The position numbers and the translations under genes are program-made. This document shows positions 9,379 through 20,157 of a stretch of 64,000 nucleotides of DNA, in pieces. This DNA is from Oceanimonas aquatica. GTDB taxonomy: Bacteria > Pseudomonadota > Gammaproteobacteria > Enterobacterales > Aeromonadaceae. The DNA lies in NCBI RefSeq assembly GCF_030732065.1, contig NZ_JAVBHX010000006.1, positions 186,001-250,000 of the forward strand. The letters are read 5' to 3'. Positions within the stretch are counted from its first letter, which is position 1. Each line of letters begins with the position of its first letter. The notes under the pieces are model-generated. The model did no database searches. It was not told the DNA's origin and saw only the letters and a list, made by a program, of their open reading frames with translations.

Positions 9379-11202
9379 ATGGATGCCCTGGGCAACTTTT
9401 ATATTCCCGAAGAGCAGTCCATCTACCTGCTGAGCGCCAACGACGCGCAAAAGCTGAAAGACTGGATTGCCCTGTGCATCGCCGAGCTGGAAAAGCTGGG
9501 TTACCGGAACATCAGCCTGGCGGGCAAGGGGGTGTACGGTTTTACCTTTGCCGGCACCGGTACCCATGGCGAGCAGGTGGCATTCAAGTTTTCCCGTATC
9601 GACCTGCCCGAGGCCGTGCGCGAACGACTGGCCGACGAAGCCTATATGCTGTCCTGCGTGCAGCATCCGCTGGTGCCGAAGTACCTGGCCTACGCCCTGC
9701 GCGGTCGCCAGGGCGTGTTGCTGATGAGCCGGGCGCCAGGGGAAGATCTGGAACACTACAGCCTGCGCCGGGGCCGGCTGTCGGCCCGGGAAGTCATCGA
9801 CATTGCCGCCCAGCTGGCGGACATTTTGCAGGCATTGCGCCGGCATACTCGTGACGGCGAGCCCGCGCCCGTGGTGCATGGCGATATCAAGCCTTCAAAC
9901 ATCATGTATGACACGAGCACCGGCCGCATCAGCCTGGTGGACTGGGGCTCGTCGGTGTTTGCTCAGCTGGACGCCAAGGGCCACTGGGCCGGCGCTCAGG
10001 GGCTGGCGCTGCTGTCGGGGGATTTGCAGCAGTCCAATGCCCGCATGGGGGATGTGTATTTTATCGGCCCGGAGCAGCTCGCCGGGGCCTTGTCGAGCCC
10101 CCGTTTTGATGAGCAGGGCGTGGCTGGCACCCTTTACGCTCTGGCCTCGGGCCAGGCCTGCCGCTTTGGCCGCAAGGCCGTGCCCGCCACCAGCCTGGGG
10201 CTGCCAAAAGAGTTTGCCCTGTTGCTCGATGCCCTGCTCGACGACGATCCCGAGCGTCGCCGCCGGGCCGGGGACTATTGGCTGAACGCCATGCCCCGGC
10301 TCAGGCAACTGGTACTGCCCGAGCTGCCGCTGTTTGACGACAGTCCGCAACTGCCTGTGTGGCCAAGCATTGGCGGTCGCGACATCGACACAGTGGTGTA
10401 TTCCTCGCGCAAGTCGTTTCTGCGCGAGCGCAGCGAGCGGGAAGACATTCACCAGGTGGCCGACGCCCAGCTGGAGCGTTACTACAAGCAATACCTCGAA
10501 GGCATGGGCGAAACCGAAAAGGCCTTTGTGGCCGCGGTCAGCCGGCTGGGGCGCTACCCGGTAATGGGCGGACTGGCCATTCACTGGCATGAACAGGGTG
10601 TGGACATTGACTCCAGCCTTAATCTTTACGACCGGGCGTTGTTGCCGGCCTTTGGCGTGGCGGTCAACAACGTGGTAAGCCTGGCCCGGGCCATCACCAA
10701 AACCGGGGTGTTCAAGGCCTGTCTGTTCAATGCACGCAACACCCTGCACCTGAGCCGCTGTGACGCAACACAGCCCTTTGTGCCACCACCGGGCATGGCT
10801 ATTCCCTACCGGCTGGCGGACCGGCCCGACACCGGTGCCGATCGCCAGCCTCATTCCTATTTTGAGGATGGCCGGGATCCGGACGAACAACTGGTGTTGC
10901 CCGCCGCCATTATGGAGGTGATTGCCCGGCTTAACCCGATCCACCACACCGGCTGCATTATTTTTGAAGTCACGTCCGAACATCTCAAGCTGCACAGCTA
11001 TTACCGCTTGCTGGATGCTGCGGCCGAAGCGGAGTTTGCCGCCCTGCTGGCACAGATTGTCGAGCTCATTCCGTTAATCGACGATCAGGGCGTGGGCGGC
11101 TTTATGAAACTGCCCTGCAAGAATACCCGCTTTTTTACTCACCAGCCGGTGCGGCCCGACTGCTTTTATCCCGCCAACCCCCGGGCCTGGTTATCTCAGT
11201 AA
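9379..11202 (+). CDS. eukaryotic-type (Hanks) protein kinase with uncharacterised C-terminal domain
   Basis: 607 residues from the ATG at 9379 (the frame is open further upstream inside bkdB, but this start follows GAAGCGGAG and leaves a 17-base gap). Residues about 40-310 form a protein-kinase fold: glycine loop GKGVYGFTFAGTG (49-61), the lysine in VAFK (K70), a helix-C glutamate (E87), the catalytic loop HGDIKPSN (H167, D169, K171, N174), the metal-binding D188 in DWG (DFG in most kinases) and GPEQ (230-233) in place of APE. All key catalytic residues are present, so it should be active. No transmembrane segment is seen. Residues about 330-607 match nothing I recognise. Its place behind the BCKDH genes suggests, without proof, that it acts on that complex. 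Confidence 0.8.
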   Translation: MDALGNFYIPEEQSIYLLSANDAQKLKDWIALCIAELEKLGYRNISLAGKGVYGFTFAGTGTHGEQVAFKFSRIDLPEAVRERLADEAYMLSCVQHPLVPKYLAYALRGRQGVLLMSRAPGEDLEHYSLRRGRLSAREVIDIAAQLADILQALRRHTRDGEPAPVVHGDIKPSNIMYDTSTGRISLVDWGSSVFAQLDAKGHWAGAQGLALLSGDLQQSNARMGDVYFIGPEQLAGALSSPRFDEQGVAGTLYALASGQACRFGRKAVPATSLGLPKEFALLLDALLDDDPERRRRAGDYWLNAMPRLRQLVLPELPLFDDSPQLPVWPSIGGRDIDTVVYSSRKSFLRERSEREDIHQVADAQLERYYKQYLEGMGETEKAFVAAVSRLGRYPVMGGLAIHWHEQGVDIDSSLNLYDRALLPAFGVAVNNVVSLARAITKTGVFKACLFNARNTLHLSRCDATQPFVPPPGMAIPYRLADRPDTGADRQPHSYFEDGRDPDEQLVLPAAIMEVIARLNPIHHTGCIIFEVTSEHLKLHSYYRLLDAAAEAEFAALLAQIVELIPLIDDQGVGGFMKLPCKNTRFFTHQPVRPDCFYPANPRAWLSQ

Positions 11203-11420
11203 GCTTTGCTGGTGAGGGCTGGGCAAAGAATGCCGCTCGGCCGTACCCTCTGCGCCACTGCCGAAAATTGCTCCTGCATTTTCGGCATTCCCGCCATCCA
11301 TGGCGATCAGAGGCGCAGTGGAGCCCCCATGGGGCGCACTTGTGAGCCGGGACGAGGCGTTTTGCCCGACCGAACATCCAGTGAATGTTCGCAGCGGGCT
11401 AAAACGACGAGTGGCAGATA
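11203..11420. other. hairpin-rich non-coding segment between the kinase gene and acpH
   Basis: 218 bases between the convergent ends of the kinase gene and acpH, without a believable gene. It contains a perfect 10-base inverted repeat, TGCCGAAAAT (11259-11268) with ATTTTCGGCA (11278-11287), and a second one, CGAACAT (11371-11377) with ATGTTCG (11385-11391). Neither has a T-run, so these are not classical terminators. It resembles a dispersed intergenic repeat. Confidence 0.55.
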
Positions 11421-12029
11421 TTAACGGCGTGTCGGCCGAGTGGTTTCTTTGACCAACTCGGCTTCGTTCAGCACAAACTTTTCCAGCTCGGGGTAGAAGC
11501 CGAGAAAGGCGGTTTCCATATCGTGGTAGTACTGCTCCAGCAGGGAACGGCAGTAAGGCAGGGGCGTGGGGCACTTAAAGCGCCGGTCAATACGGGACAG
11601 CGCGGTGATAATGCCGTCGAATTCCCGGTAGTGCAGCAGCAGCCTGTTTTGCTTCATGCGGGACACCAGCAACACCATGGCCTCGGGCCAGTGCCGGTCG
11701 GGCTGCAATTCGGCATGGGCCTGTTGCACAAATGCCTCTAGGGGCTGAGCATGAAAACGTGGCCAGTGCCGGGCCAGAAAGTGATCGAACATCATGTCGG
11801 TGATAATGCCGCCAAAGCGGCGAAACGGCGAGGGCAGAGCGCGTACTCTGCCCGCGTGCAATGGATGGGCGTCGGTGAAGCTGTCGATGCGCCGGTGCAG
11901 CAGTATGCCGGTTTGCAGGGCCACCGGCAGGGCAGGATTCAACGCGCCCCGGGCATATTCCCCCAGCAGGGCGCCGGCCAGGCTGGTGTGGCTGAGGTCG
12001 GCCAGATGCAGGTGGGCCAGGTAATTCAT
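11421..12029 (-). CDS. acpH: acyl carrier protein phosphodiesterase
   Basis: 202-residue AcpH (YajB) family hydrolase that removes the 4'-phosphopantetheine arm from holo-ACP. MNYLAHLHLA at the N-terminus, HRRIDSFTDAHP and GGIITDMMFDHFLARHW in the middle are characteristic of this HD-like family; the conserved H and D residues are present. Length is usual (193 in E. coli). In E. coli acpH also lies divergently beside queA, which supports the call. Its ATG directly abuts the stop of the CBS-protein gene, so the two are probably translated from one message. Confidence 0.93.
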   Translation of the reverse strand: MNYLAHLHLADLSHTSLAGALLGEYARGALNPALPVALQTGILLHRRIDSFTDAHPLHAGRVRALPSPFRRFGGIITDMMFDHFLARHWPRFHAQPLEAFVQQAHAELQPDRHWPEAMVLLVSRMKQNRLLLHYREFDGIITALSRIDRRFKCPTPLPYCRSLLEQYYHDMETAFLGFYPELEKFVLNEAELVKETTRPTRR

Positions 12030-12542
12030 TCAGCTGGGCGAGTCATCGCGGTATTCAAAGCCCTCGGCCTCGGTTTGCAGTTCGTCCAGCTCGCTGGCGT
12101 CGAGGTCGTCATCCTGCTCGTTCAGCTGGTTGTCGAGCACTTCCAGCAGGTGAATGGCCACGGCCACAAAGTCGCTGTCGGTGACGATGCCCACCAGTTT
12201 GCCCTTGTCCACCACCGGCAGGCAGCCATATTTGTGCTTTTGCAGGTACAGCGCCGCCTCGCGAATGCCCGCATGGGGGCTGACGGTGGTGACCCCGGTG
12301 ATCATGATTTCAGTGAGAGTATGCTGTTGCAGAAACTGGCCATTGCGGCCCTGCTCCAGGCTGGACTCCTGGGCGGCCAGAATATCCCGCTGGCTGATCA
12401 GCCCTACCAGTTGTTCATGCTCCACCACCGGCAGGTGACGAATATGATGGCGCTGCATAAAGGTACGGGCGTCGGCCAGGGTGGCCGAAGGAGGCAGCCC
12501 CAGCACGCGGGATGACATGATCTCGGAAACGATGGCGGGCAT
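12030..12542 (-). CDS. tandem CBS-domain protein
   Basis: 170 residues with two CBS domains: about 5-60 (IMSSRVLGLPPSATLADARTF ... LPVVEHEQLVGLISQRDIL) and about 76-130 (MITGVTTVSPHAGIREAA ... LPVVDKGKLVGIVTDSDFV). The tail (about 135-170) is strongly acidic. Such stand-alone CBS pairs bind adenosine nucleotides; the partner is unknown. The ATG at 12542 has AGGAG. It is the upstream gene of a likely pair with acpH and is divergent from queA. In E. coli no CBS gene sits between acpH and queA, so it is an insertion relative to that order. Confidence 0.88.
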   Translation of the reverse strand: MPAIVSEIMSSRVLGLPPSATLADARTFMQRHHIRHLPVVEHEQLVGLISQRDILAAQESSLEQGRNGQFLQQHTLTEIMITGVTTVSPHAGIREAALYLQKHKYGCLPVVDKGKLVGIVTDSDFVAVAIHLLEVLDNQLNEQDDDLDASELDELQTEAEGFEYRDDSPS

Positions 12543-12670
12543 AGTGGTTCTCCTCTTTTTATATCAAGATAGCCCAACACCATGGGCCAGTAACCTGACC
12601 GGGATCACGCTCATTGCAAAGATTGCCCGGTTTCGGTGGCGGTGGGCCCTTGTTTCAACATCGAATTGCC

Positions 12671-12699
12671 TTGATCCCTCTGGGTGGCCTCACTAGACT
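12671..12699 (+). promoter_or_regulatory. candidate queA operon promoter
   Basis: TTGATC (12671-12676) and TAGACT (12694-12699) are 17 bases apart. The leader to the queA ATG at 12726 would be about 20 bases. Upstream of a conserved five-gene run. Confidence 0.55.
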
Positions 12700-12725
12700 A
12701 GCGCTCGTCTTATACAGAGGTGGTT

Positions 12726-15009
<2,284 letters not shown>

Positions 15010-15041
15010 CGGCTTTTAACCATAACGAGGAAACTGCAAGA

Positions 15042-15371
15042 ATGGATATTATCTCGAGTGCCTACGCCCAGGGTGGCGGCGCCGCCGGTGGCGGTATGGA
15101 AATGATCATCATGCTGGTGGTGTTTGGCCTGATTTTCTACTTCATGATTTTCCGCCCCCAGTCCAAGCGGGTCAAAGAGCACAAGAACCTGATGTCTTCC
15201 CTGAGCAAGGGCGACGAAGTGCTGACCAACGGTGGCCTGGTAGGCAAGATTGCCAAGATCTCCGCCGAAAACGACTACGTGGTACTGAGCCTGAGCGAGC
15301 AAAGCCAGGTGACCATCAAGAAGGACTTCATCACTGCCGTCCTGCCCAAGGGCTCCATTCAGTCCCTCTAA
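15042..15371 (+). CDS. yajC: Sec translocon accessory protein YajC
   Basis: 109-residue membrane protein that associates with SecDF at the Sec translocon. One membrane segment (about 20-40, MEMIIMLVVFGLIFYFMIF) is followed by FRPQSKRVKEHKNLMSSLSKGDEVLTNGG, the family signature, and a small cytoplasmic beta domain. Sits between tgt and secD as in E. coli. Start ATG 15042 with GAGGAAAC upstream. Confidence 0.97.
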   Translation: MDIISSAYAQGGGAAGGGMEMIIMLVVFGLIFYFMIFRPQSKRVKEHKNLMSSLSKGDEVLTNGGLVGKIAKISAENDYVVLSLSEQSQVTIKKDFITAVLPKGSIQSL

Positions 15372-15395
15372 TTCTTTCCTGTCGAGGAGCACAGC

Positions 15396-17249
15396 GTGTT
15401 GAATCGATATCCGCTGTGGAAATACTTGATGGTGGTCCTGGTGATCACCATCAGTTTTCTTTATGCAGCACCCAACCTGTTTGGTGAAGACCCGGCGCTT
15501 CAGGTGTCCGGCAGCCGCGGTACCCAGGTTTCTTCCGACATTCTGGTCAAGGCTCAGCAAAGCCTGACCCAGGCCGGCATCGACGTGAAAAGCGCCGCCC
15601 TGGAAAACGACCAGCTTCTTATTCGTTTCCGCAATACCGACGACCAGCTCAAGGGCAAGGATCTGGTTGCCGATGCGCTGGGGGATGATTACGTCACCGC
15701 CCTCAACCTGGCCCCCTCTACCCCCGCCTGGCTGGAAGCCATTGGTGCCGGCCCGCTCAAACTGGGCCTGGATCTGCGTGGCGGCGTGCATTTCCTGATG
15801 GAAGTGGACATGGACGAAGCCCTGAACCGAGTACAGGAGCAGACGGTACAGGACTTTCGGACCGAACTCCGCCAGGAGCGGCTGCGCTACTCCGGCGTAC
15901 TCAATCGCGATGGTGGCACCCTGGTGGTGTTCCGCGACGAAGACACCCGCGACAAGGCCATCAGCCATTTGCGTCAGCGTAATCCCGAGCTGGTGTTCAC
16001 CACTCGTGACAATGGCGACAGCTTTGGTCTGTTGGCGGTGATGAGCGAGCAGCGGCTGAAGGAAGTGAAGGAATACGCCCTGCAACAAAACATCACCATT
16101 ATTCGTAACCGGGTGAACGAGCTGGGTGTGGCCGAACCGCTGGTACAGCGCCAGGGTGCCGACCGCATCGTGGTGCAGCTGCCGGGCATTCAGGACACCG
16201 CCCGCGCCAAGGAAATCCTCGGGGCCACCGCCACCCTGGAATTTCGTCTGGTGGATGAGCGCGCCGATGCCGCCGCCGCGGCGGCGGGCAGAGTACCGCC
16301 CGGCTCCGAGCTGTTCTCCGATCGCGATGGCCGGGCCGTGGTGCTGCAAAAGCGGGTGATCCTCACCGGTGAGCACATCGTCGACGCCAACTCCGGCATG
16401 GACGAGTTCAGCCGGCCGCAGGTGAACATCAGCCTGGATGCCCCGGGTGGCAGCCGCATGGCCGACTTTACCAAGGACAACGTGGGCCGGGCCATGGCAA
16501 CGGTGTTCACCGAGTACAAGCCCGGAGACCAGCCCGGCAAGGATGGCAAGCCCAGCCTGCGCAAGGAGCAGGAAGTCATTAACGTGGCCACCATTCAGTC
16601 CCGGCTGGGCCGCAGCTTCCGCATCACCGGCATCGACTCCATGGCCGAAGCCCAGAACCTGGCGCTGCTGCTGCGGGCCGGTGCCCTGATTGCGCCCATT
16701 CAGATAGTGGAAGAGCGCACCATAGGTCCGAGCCTGGGGCAGCAGAATGTGGAAAACGGCCTGCTGGCCATGATCTACGGCCTGCTGGCGGTGGTGCTGT
16801 TCATGAGCATCTACTATCGCAAGTTTGGCCTGGTGGCCAACCTGGCATTGCTGGCCAACCTGGTGATCATCATCGGCGTCATGTCCATGGTGCCGGGAGC
16901 AACCATGACCCTACCAGGCATTGCCGGTATCGTGTTGACCATAGGTATGTCGGTGGATGCCAACGTGCTGATCTTCGAGCGTATTCGCGAGGAATTGCGG
17001 GATGGTCGCAGCATTCAGCAGGCCATTCACATGGGCTATGAAAAGGCCTTTGGCACCATTACCGATGCCAACATCACCACCTTTATTACCGCCATCATTC
17101 TGTTTGCGGTCGGCACCGGCCCCATCAAGGGCTTTGCCGTGACCCTGATGATCGGCATTCTGGCCTCCATGTTTACCGCCATTGTCGGTACCCGGGCCCT
17201 GGTCAACCTGCTCTGGGGCGGCAAGCGTCTCAAGAAGCTGTCGATATGA
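15396..17249 (+). CDS. secD: protein translocase subunit SecD
   Basis: 617-residue SecD, which with SecF uses the proton gradient to help complete export of proteins through SecYEG. An N-terminal membrane segment ([18 protein letters not shown]) is followed by a large periplasmic region including the [16 protein letters not shown] motif and by five C-terminal membrane segments that contain [17 protein letters not shown]. Translation starts at GTG 15396 behind [16 protein letters not shown] is the expected N-terminus and secD also has a GTG start in E. coli. Twelve bases before secF. Confidence 0.97.
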   Translation: MLNRYPLWKYLMVVLVITISFLYAAPNLFGEDPALQVSGSRGTQVSSDILVKAQQSLTQAGIDVKSAALENDQLLIRFRNTDDQLKGKDLVADALGDDYVTALNLAPSTPAWLEAIGAGPLKLGLDLRGGVHFLMEVDMDEALNRVQEQTVQDFRTELRQERLRYSGVLNRDGGTLVVFRDEDTRDKAISHLRQRNPELVFTTRDNGDSFGLLAVMSEQRLKEVKEYALQQNITIIRNRVNELGVAEPLVQRQGADRIVVQLPGIQDTARAKEILGATATLEFRLVDERADAAAAAAGRVPPGSELFSDRDGRAVVLQKRVILTGEHIVDANSGMDEFSRPQVNISLDAPGGSRMADFTKDNVGRAMATVFTEYKPGDQPGKDGKPSLRKEQEVINVATIQSRLGRSFRITGIDSMAEAQNLALLLRAGALIAPIQIVEERTIGPSLGQQNVENGLLAMIYGLLAVVLFMSIYYRKFGLVANLALLANLVIIIGVMSMVPGATMTLPGIAGIVLTIGMSVDANVLIFERIREELRDGRSIQQAIHMGYEKAFGTITDANITTFITAIILFAVGTGPIKGFAVTLMIGILASMFTAIVGTRALVNLLWGGKRLKKLSI

Positions 17250-17261
17250 GGAGTTTGAGCG

Positions 17262-18206
17262 ATGTTTGAAATCCTCAAGACCAAAAAGGCACTGCCCTTT
17301 ATGCGCTTTTCAAAGGGCGCCACCGTGCTGTCGCTGGTGCTGATTGGCCTGTGCTTTTTCAGCCTGGCCACCCGCGGCCTGAACTGGGGCCTGGACTTTA
17401 CCGGCGGCACCGTGGTGGAAGTGGCCTTTGAGCAGGCGGTAGAGCTGGATGGCGTGCGTGCAAAGCTGGAAGAGGCCGGCCTGGATGGCGCCACCGTGCA
17501 GCACTTTGGCACCAGCCGTGATCTGCTGATCCGCATGCCGCCTCAGGAAGGCGCCAATGTGCAGCAGCAGGGCGATGCGGCCATTGCCGCCATGCAGCAG
17601 TTGTCGGCGAATGCCGAGATGAAGCGGCTGGAATTTGTCGGCCCGTCCATCGGCAAGGAGCTGGCCGAGCAGGGCGGTCTGGCCATTCTGGTGGCGCTGC
17701 TGTGTATTCTGCTGTACGTGGGCATGCGCTTTGAATGGCGGCTGGCGTCCGGTGCCGTGCTGTCGCTGGGCCACGACGTTATCATCACCCTGGGGGTGTT
17801 TTCCTGGCTGCAGATCGAGGTGGATCTGACCATAGTCGCGGCGCTGCTGACGGTGGTGGGTTACTCCCTCAACGACACCATAGTGGTGTTTGACCGGGTG
17901 CGGGAAAACTTTCGCCGGGTACGCGAGGCCACCACTTCCATGGTCTTTGACGAAGCCATTACCGACACCCTGAGCCGGACCCTGATCACCTCGGCCACCA
18001 CCCTGGTGGTAGTGGTGGCGCTGTTCATGAAGGGCGGCGCGCTGATCCACGGGTTTGCCACCGCCCTGCTGCTGGGCATTGGTTTCGGTACCTATTCCTC
18101 CATCTATATCGCCAGCGCCTGGGCCATGCTGCTCGGGGTCAAGCGGGAGCACATGCTGCCGCCGCCGGTGGAAAAGGAAGGAGCGGATCAGGAATCGCTG
18201 ATGTAA
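17262..18206 (+). CDS. secF: protein translocase subunit SecF
   Basis: 314-residue SecF partner of SecD. Features are the N-terminal membrane segment, the GLDFTGGTVVEVAFE motif at the start of the periplasmic domain, and the membrane segments with VGYSLNDTIVVFDRVREN. Length matches E. coli (323). ATG 17262 follows GAGGAG. Last gene of the queA-secF run; an intrinsic terminator with a UUCG loop begins 20 bases after the stop. Confidence 0.97.
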   Translation: MFEILKTKKALPFMRFSKGATVLSLVLIGLCFFSLATRGLNWGLDFTGGTVVEVAFEQAVELDGVRAKLEEAGLDGATVQHFGTSRDLLIRMPPQEGANVQQQGDAAIAAMQQLSANAEMKRLEFVGPSIGKELAEQGGLAILVALLCILLYVGMRFEWRLASGAVLSLGHDVIITLGVFSWLQIEVDLTIVAALLTVVGYSLNDTIVVFDRVRENFRRVREATTSMVFDEAITDTLSRTLITSATTLVVVVALFMKGGALIHGFATALLLGIGFGTYSSIYIASAWAMLLGVKREHMLPPPVEKEGADQESLM

Positions 18207-18225
18207 GTGCCAGTGTGCAAACACA

Positions 18226-18253
18226 AGGAGCCTTCGGGCTCCTTTTTCTTTTT
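18226..18253 (+). terminator. intrinsic terminator after secF
   Basis: AGGAGCC (18226-18232), loop TTCG, GGCTCCT (18237-18243), then a T-rich tail to 18253. Confidence 0.93.
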
Positions 18254-18287
18254 AAGCGCCTTTCTGGTGATTGATTGCATTTGCAGC

Positions 18288-18316
18288 ATGACAAACGTCG
18301 TGCAGCTGCATAACAT
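18288..18316 (+). promoter_or_regulatory. candidate nlpI promoter
   Basis: ATGACA (18288-18293) and TAACAT (18311-18316) are 17 bases apart, about 34 bases before the nlpI start. Confidence 0.5.
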
Positions 18317-18349
18317 GGGGTCATAGAACAAGACAAGTTCGGAGCCTTC

Positions 18350-19225
18350 TTGAAACACAGATTTTTGCTCGGTCCGCTGACCCTGCTGGGCATGATGCTG
18401 ACCGGTTGCAGTGCGCCCAAGGTACTGACGCCAACCCTGGTGTTGCCGGTACCGATGCAGGTTTCCTACCAGAGTGAACTGGGTATTGCCCGCCTGGGGC
18501 AGATGCTCAACGATCCCGGCCTCTCTCCGGAGCAACGTGCCGAGCTGTTTTTTCAGCGCGGTGTGGTGTTTGATCGGGTGGGTCTGCGGGCCATGGCCCG
18601 GCTCGACTTCAACCGGGCCCTGCGGGAGCAGCCGGACTTTGCCGATGCCTATAACCTGAACGGCGTTTACCTGACCCAGAATCAGGAATTTGACGAAGCC
18701 TACGAGTCCTTTGATTCGGCGCTGGAGCTGGCGCCGGGCTATGTATATGCCAACCTGAACCGGGGCATTGCCCTTTACTACGGCGGTCGGCCCGAGCTGG
18801 CGGCGCGGGATCTGAAAGTGTTTCTCGATGAAGAGCCCGACGATCCTTACCGCCTGCTGTGGTGGTACCTGGCGCTGGAGCGGGCCACCCCCGACACGGC
18901 GCTGGAGCACATGGCCGGGCACCGCGCTCAATATGGCAGCGAGGAATGGGCCTGGGATATCGTCGATGTTTACCTCGGCACCCTGACCCCGGCGGAATTG
19001 CTTAACCGTATATCCGAGCGTAGTCAGGACAACCAGGAGCTGGCCGAGATGTTATGCGAGGCCTATTTCTACCTGGCCAAGCTGGCTCAGCACCAGAACG
19101 AGCCGGAGCAGGCCGAGGTTTACCTCAAGCTGGCCCTGGCCACAAACATCTACGACTTTGTCGAGCACCGCTATGCCCTGCTGGAACTCGACCTGATGGG
19201 CCAGCAGGCCCGCCTGACCCGCTGA
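18350..19225 (+). CDS. nlpI: lipoprotein NlpI (TPR adaptor)
   Basis: 291-residue outer-membrane lipoprotein. In E. coli NlpI is an adaptor for murein endopeptidases and the protease Prc. The signal peptide ends in the lipobox LTGC with the lipidated cysteine at 20. TPR units follow (for example FFQRGVVFDRVGLRAMARLDFNRAL and AYNLNGVYLTQNQEFDEAYESFDSALEL), and LNRGIALYYGGRPELAARDL and NFVEHRYALLELDLMGQ match NlpI closely. Translation starts at TTG 18350, with GGAG six bases upstream; no ATG fits. It stands alone after secF, unlike E. coli where it lies near pnp. Confidence 0.94.
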   Translation: MKHRFLLGPLTLLGMMLTGCSAPKVLTPTLVLPVPMQVSYQSELGIARLGQMLNDPGLSPEQRAELFFQRGVVFDRVGLRAMARLDFNRALREQPDFADAYNLNGVYLTQNQEFDEAYESFDSALELAPGYVYANLNRGIALYYGGRPELAARDLKVFLDEEPDDPYRLLWWYLALERATPDTALEHMAGHRAQYGSEEWAWDIVDVYLGTLTPAELLNRISERSQDNQELAEMLCEAYFYLAKLAQHQNEPEQAEVYLKLALATNIYDFVEHRYALLELDLMGQQARLTR

Positions 19226-19248
19226 GGCCGAGAGCCGGCTCGCCTTGC

Positions 19249-20148
19249 TTATTCGCTGATTTCCATGGTTGCCGGTGACGGCAGCCACTCCATGCCCGGC
19301 AGCTGGTTCCAGTATCCGTTGCAATAGCGGGATTCAAGCGGCCAGCCATCCGGTTCGGCCGGTCCGGCAAAGCGTTCAATCCATGCCAGACACTCGGGGC
19401 TGTGGGCGCTGATGCGCACCGCATCCACCCAGCCTTGCATGCCGGCCACATCGTTGATCAGGTTGTAGCAATAGCCGGACTGGGTCTGAATGCCGTTCAG
19501 GTTGAACACCGGCTGACCTTCCTGCGTGTTGGCCAGGCGGCCGGCGGGATACTGAATGCACACCAGCTCGCATTCGTCCTTGGGCCGGTTTTCCGCCCGG
19601 GCGGTAAAGCAGCGCGCCGACCAGGCCAGGGGCAGGTGACCGTAGCCGAACACCTCCAGCTGAAAGTGGTCACGAATGCCGGCCGCGTCCGCCGCCTGAT
19701 GAATACGCCACAGCCAGTCCCGGGACAGCTCCACCGGCGGCACCCAGGTGGTCATGCCCTTGTCCAGTAACAGCTGCAGTGTGTCCAGGTTGTACACATT
19801 GAGCGCCGGCCCGGCCACAAAGGGCAGGCCCCGCTCGTGGGCCAGTTGCACCGCACCCAGATCGTTGGCTTCAATCTGCAGTTCACCCTGCTCACACAGT
19901 TTTTGAATGATTTGCAGCTCCGCCGGCGCCTGGATCAGTGTCAGGGTGGACAACACCACTTCCTTGCCGGCGGCGGCCAGCGCCTGGGCCAGTTCCAGCC
20001 AGTCGCCGGTTTTCAGCTCGCGGCGTTTGGGGCAGACGGTTTCGCCCAGGTAAATACGCCGGCAGGGCGTATCGAGGGCGGCCTGGTAGAAGTCCTCAAC
20101 CTGCTGGCGGGGCCAGAAAAACAGCAGGGGACCCAGATTAACGTGCAT
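19249..20148 (-). CDS. ubiV: oxygen-independent ubiquinone hydroxylase subunit UbiV (U32 family)
   Basis: 299-residue U32-family protein. UbiU and UbiV form an iron-sulfur heterodimer needed for the O2-independent hydroxylations of ubiquinone synthesis; they were earlier annotated as peptidases or YhbV. Seen: YLGETVCPKRRE, the FGYGHLPLAWSARCFTARA segment, and CELVCIQYPAGR, which carry the cysteines expected to bind a 4Fe-4S cluster. The ATG at 20148 has AGGAG that overlaps the ubiU stop, so the pair is translationally linked. Confidence 0.94.
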   Translation of the reverse strand: MHVNLGPLLFFWPRQQVEDFYQAALDTPCRRIYLGETVCPKRRELKTGDWLELAQALAAAGKEVVLSTLTLIQAPAELQIIQKLCEQGELQIEANDLGAVQLAHERGLPFVAGPALNVYNLDTLQLLLDKGMTTWVPPVELSRDWLWRIHQAADAAGIRDHFQLEVFGYGHLPLAWSARCFTARAENRPKDECELVCIQYPAGRLANTQEGQPVFNLNGIQTQSGYCYNLINDVAGMQGWVDAVRISAHSPECLAWIERFAGPAEPDGWPLESRYCNGYWNQLPGMEWLPSPATMEISE

Positions 20149-20157
20149 GCGCGGCTC

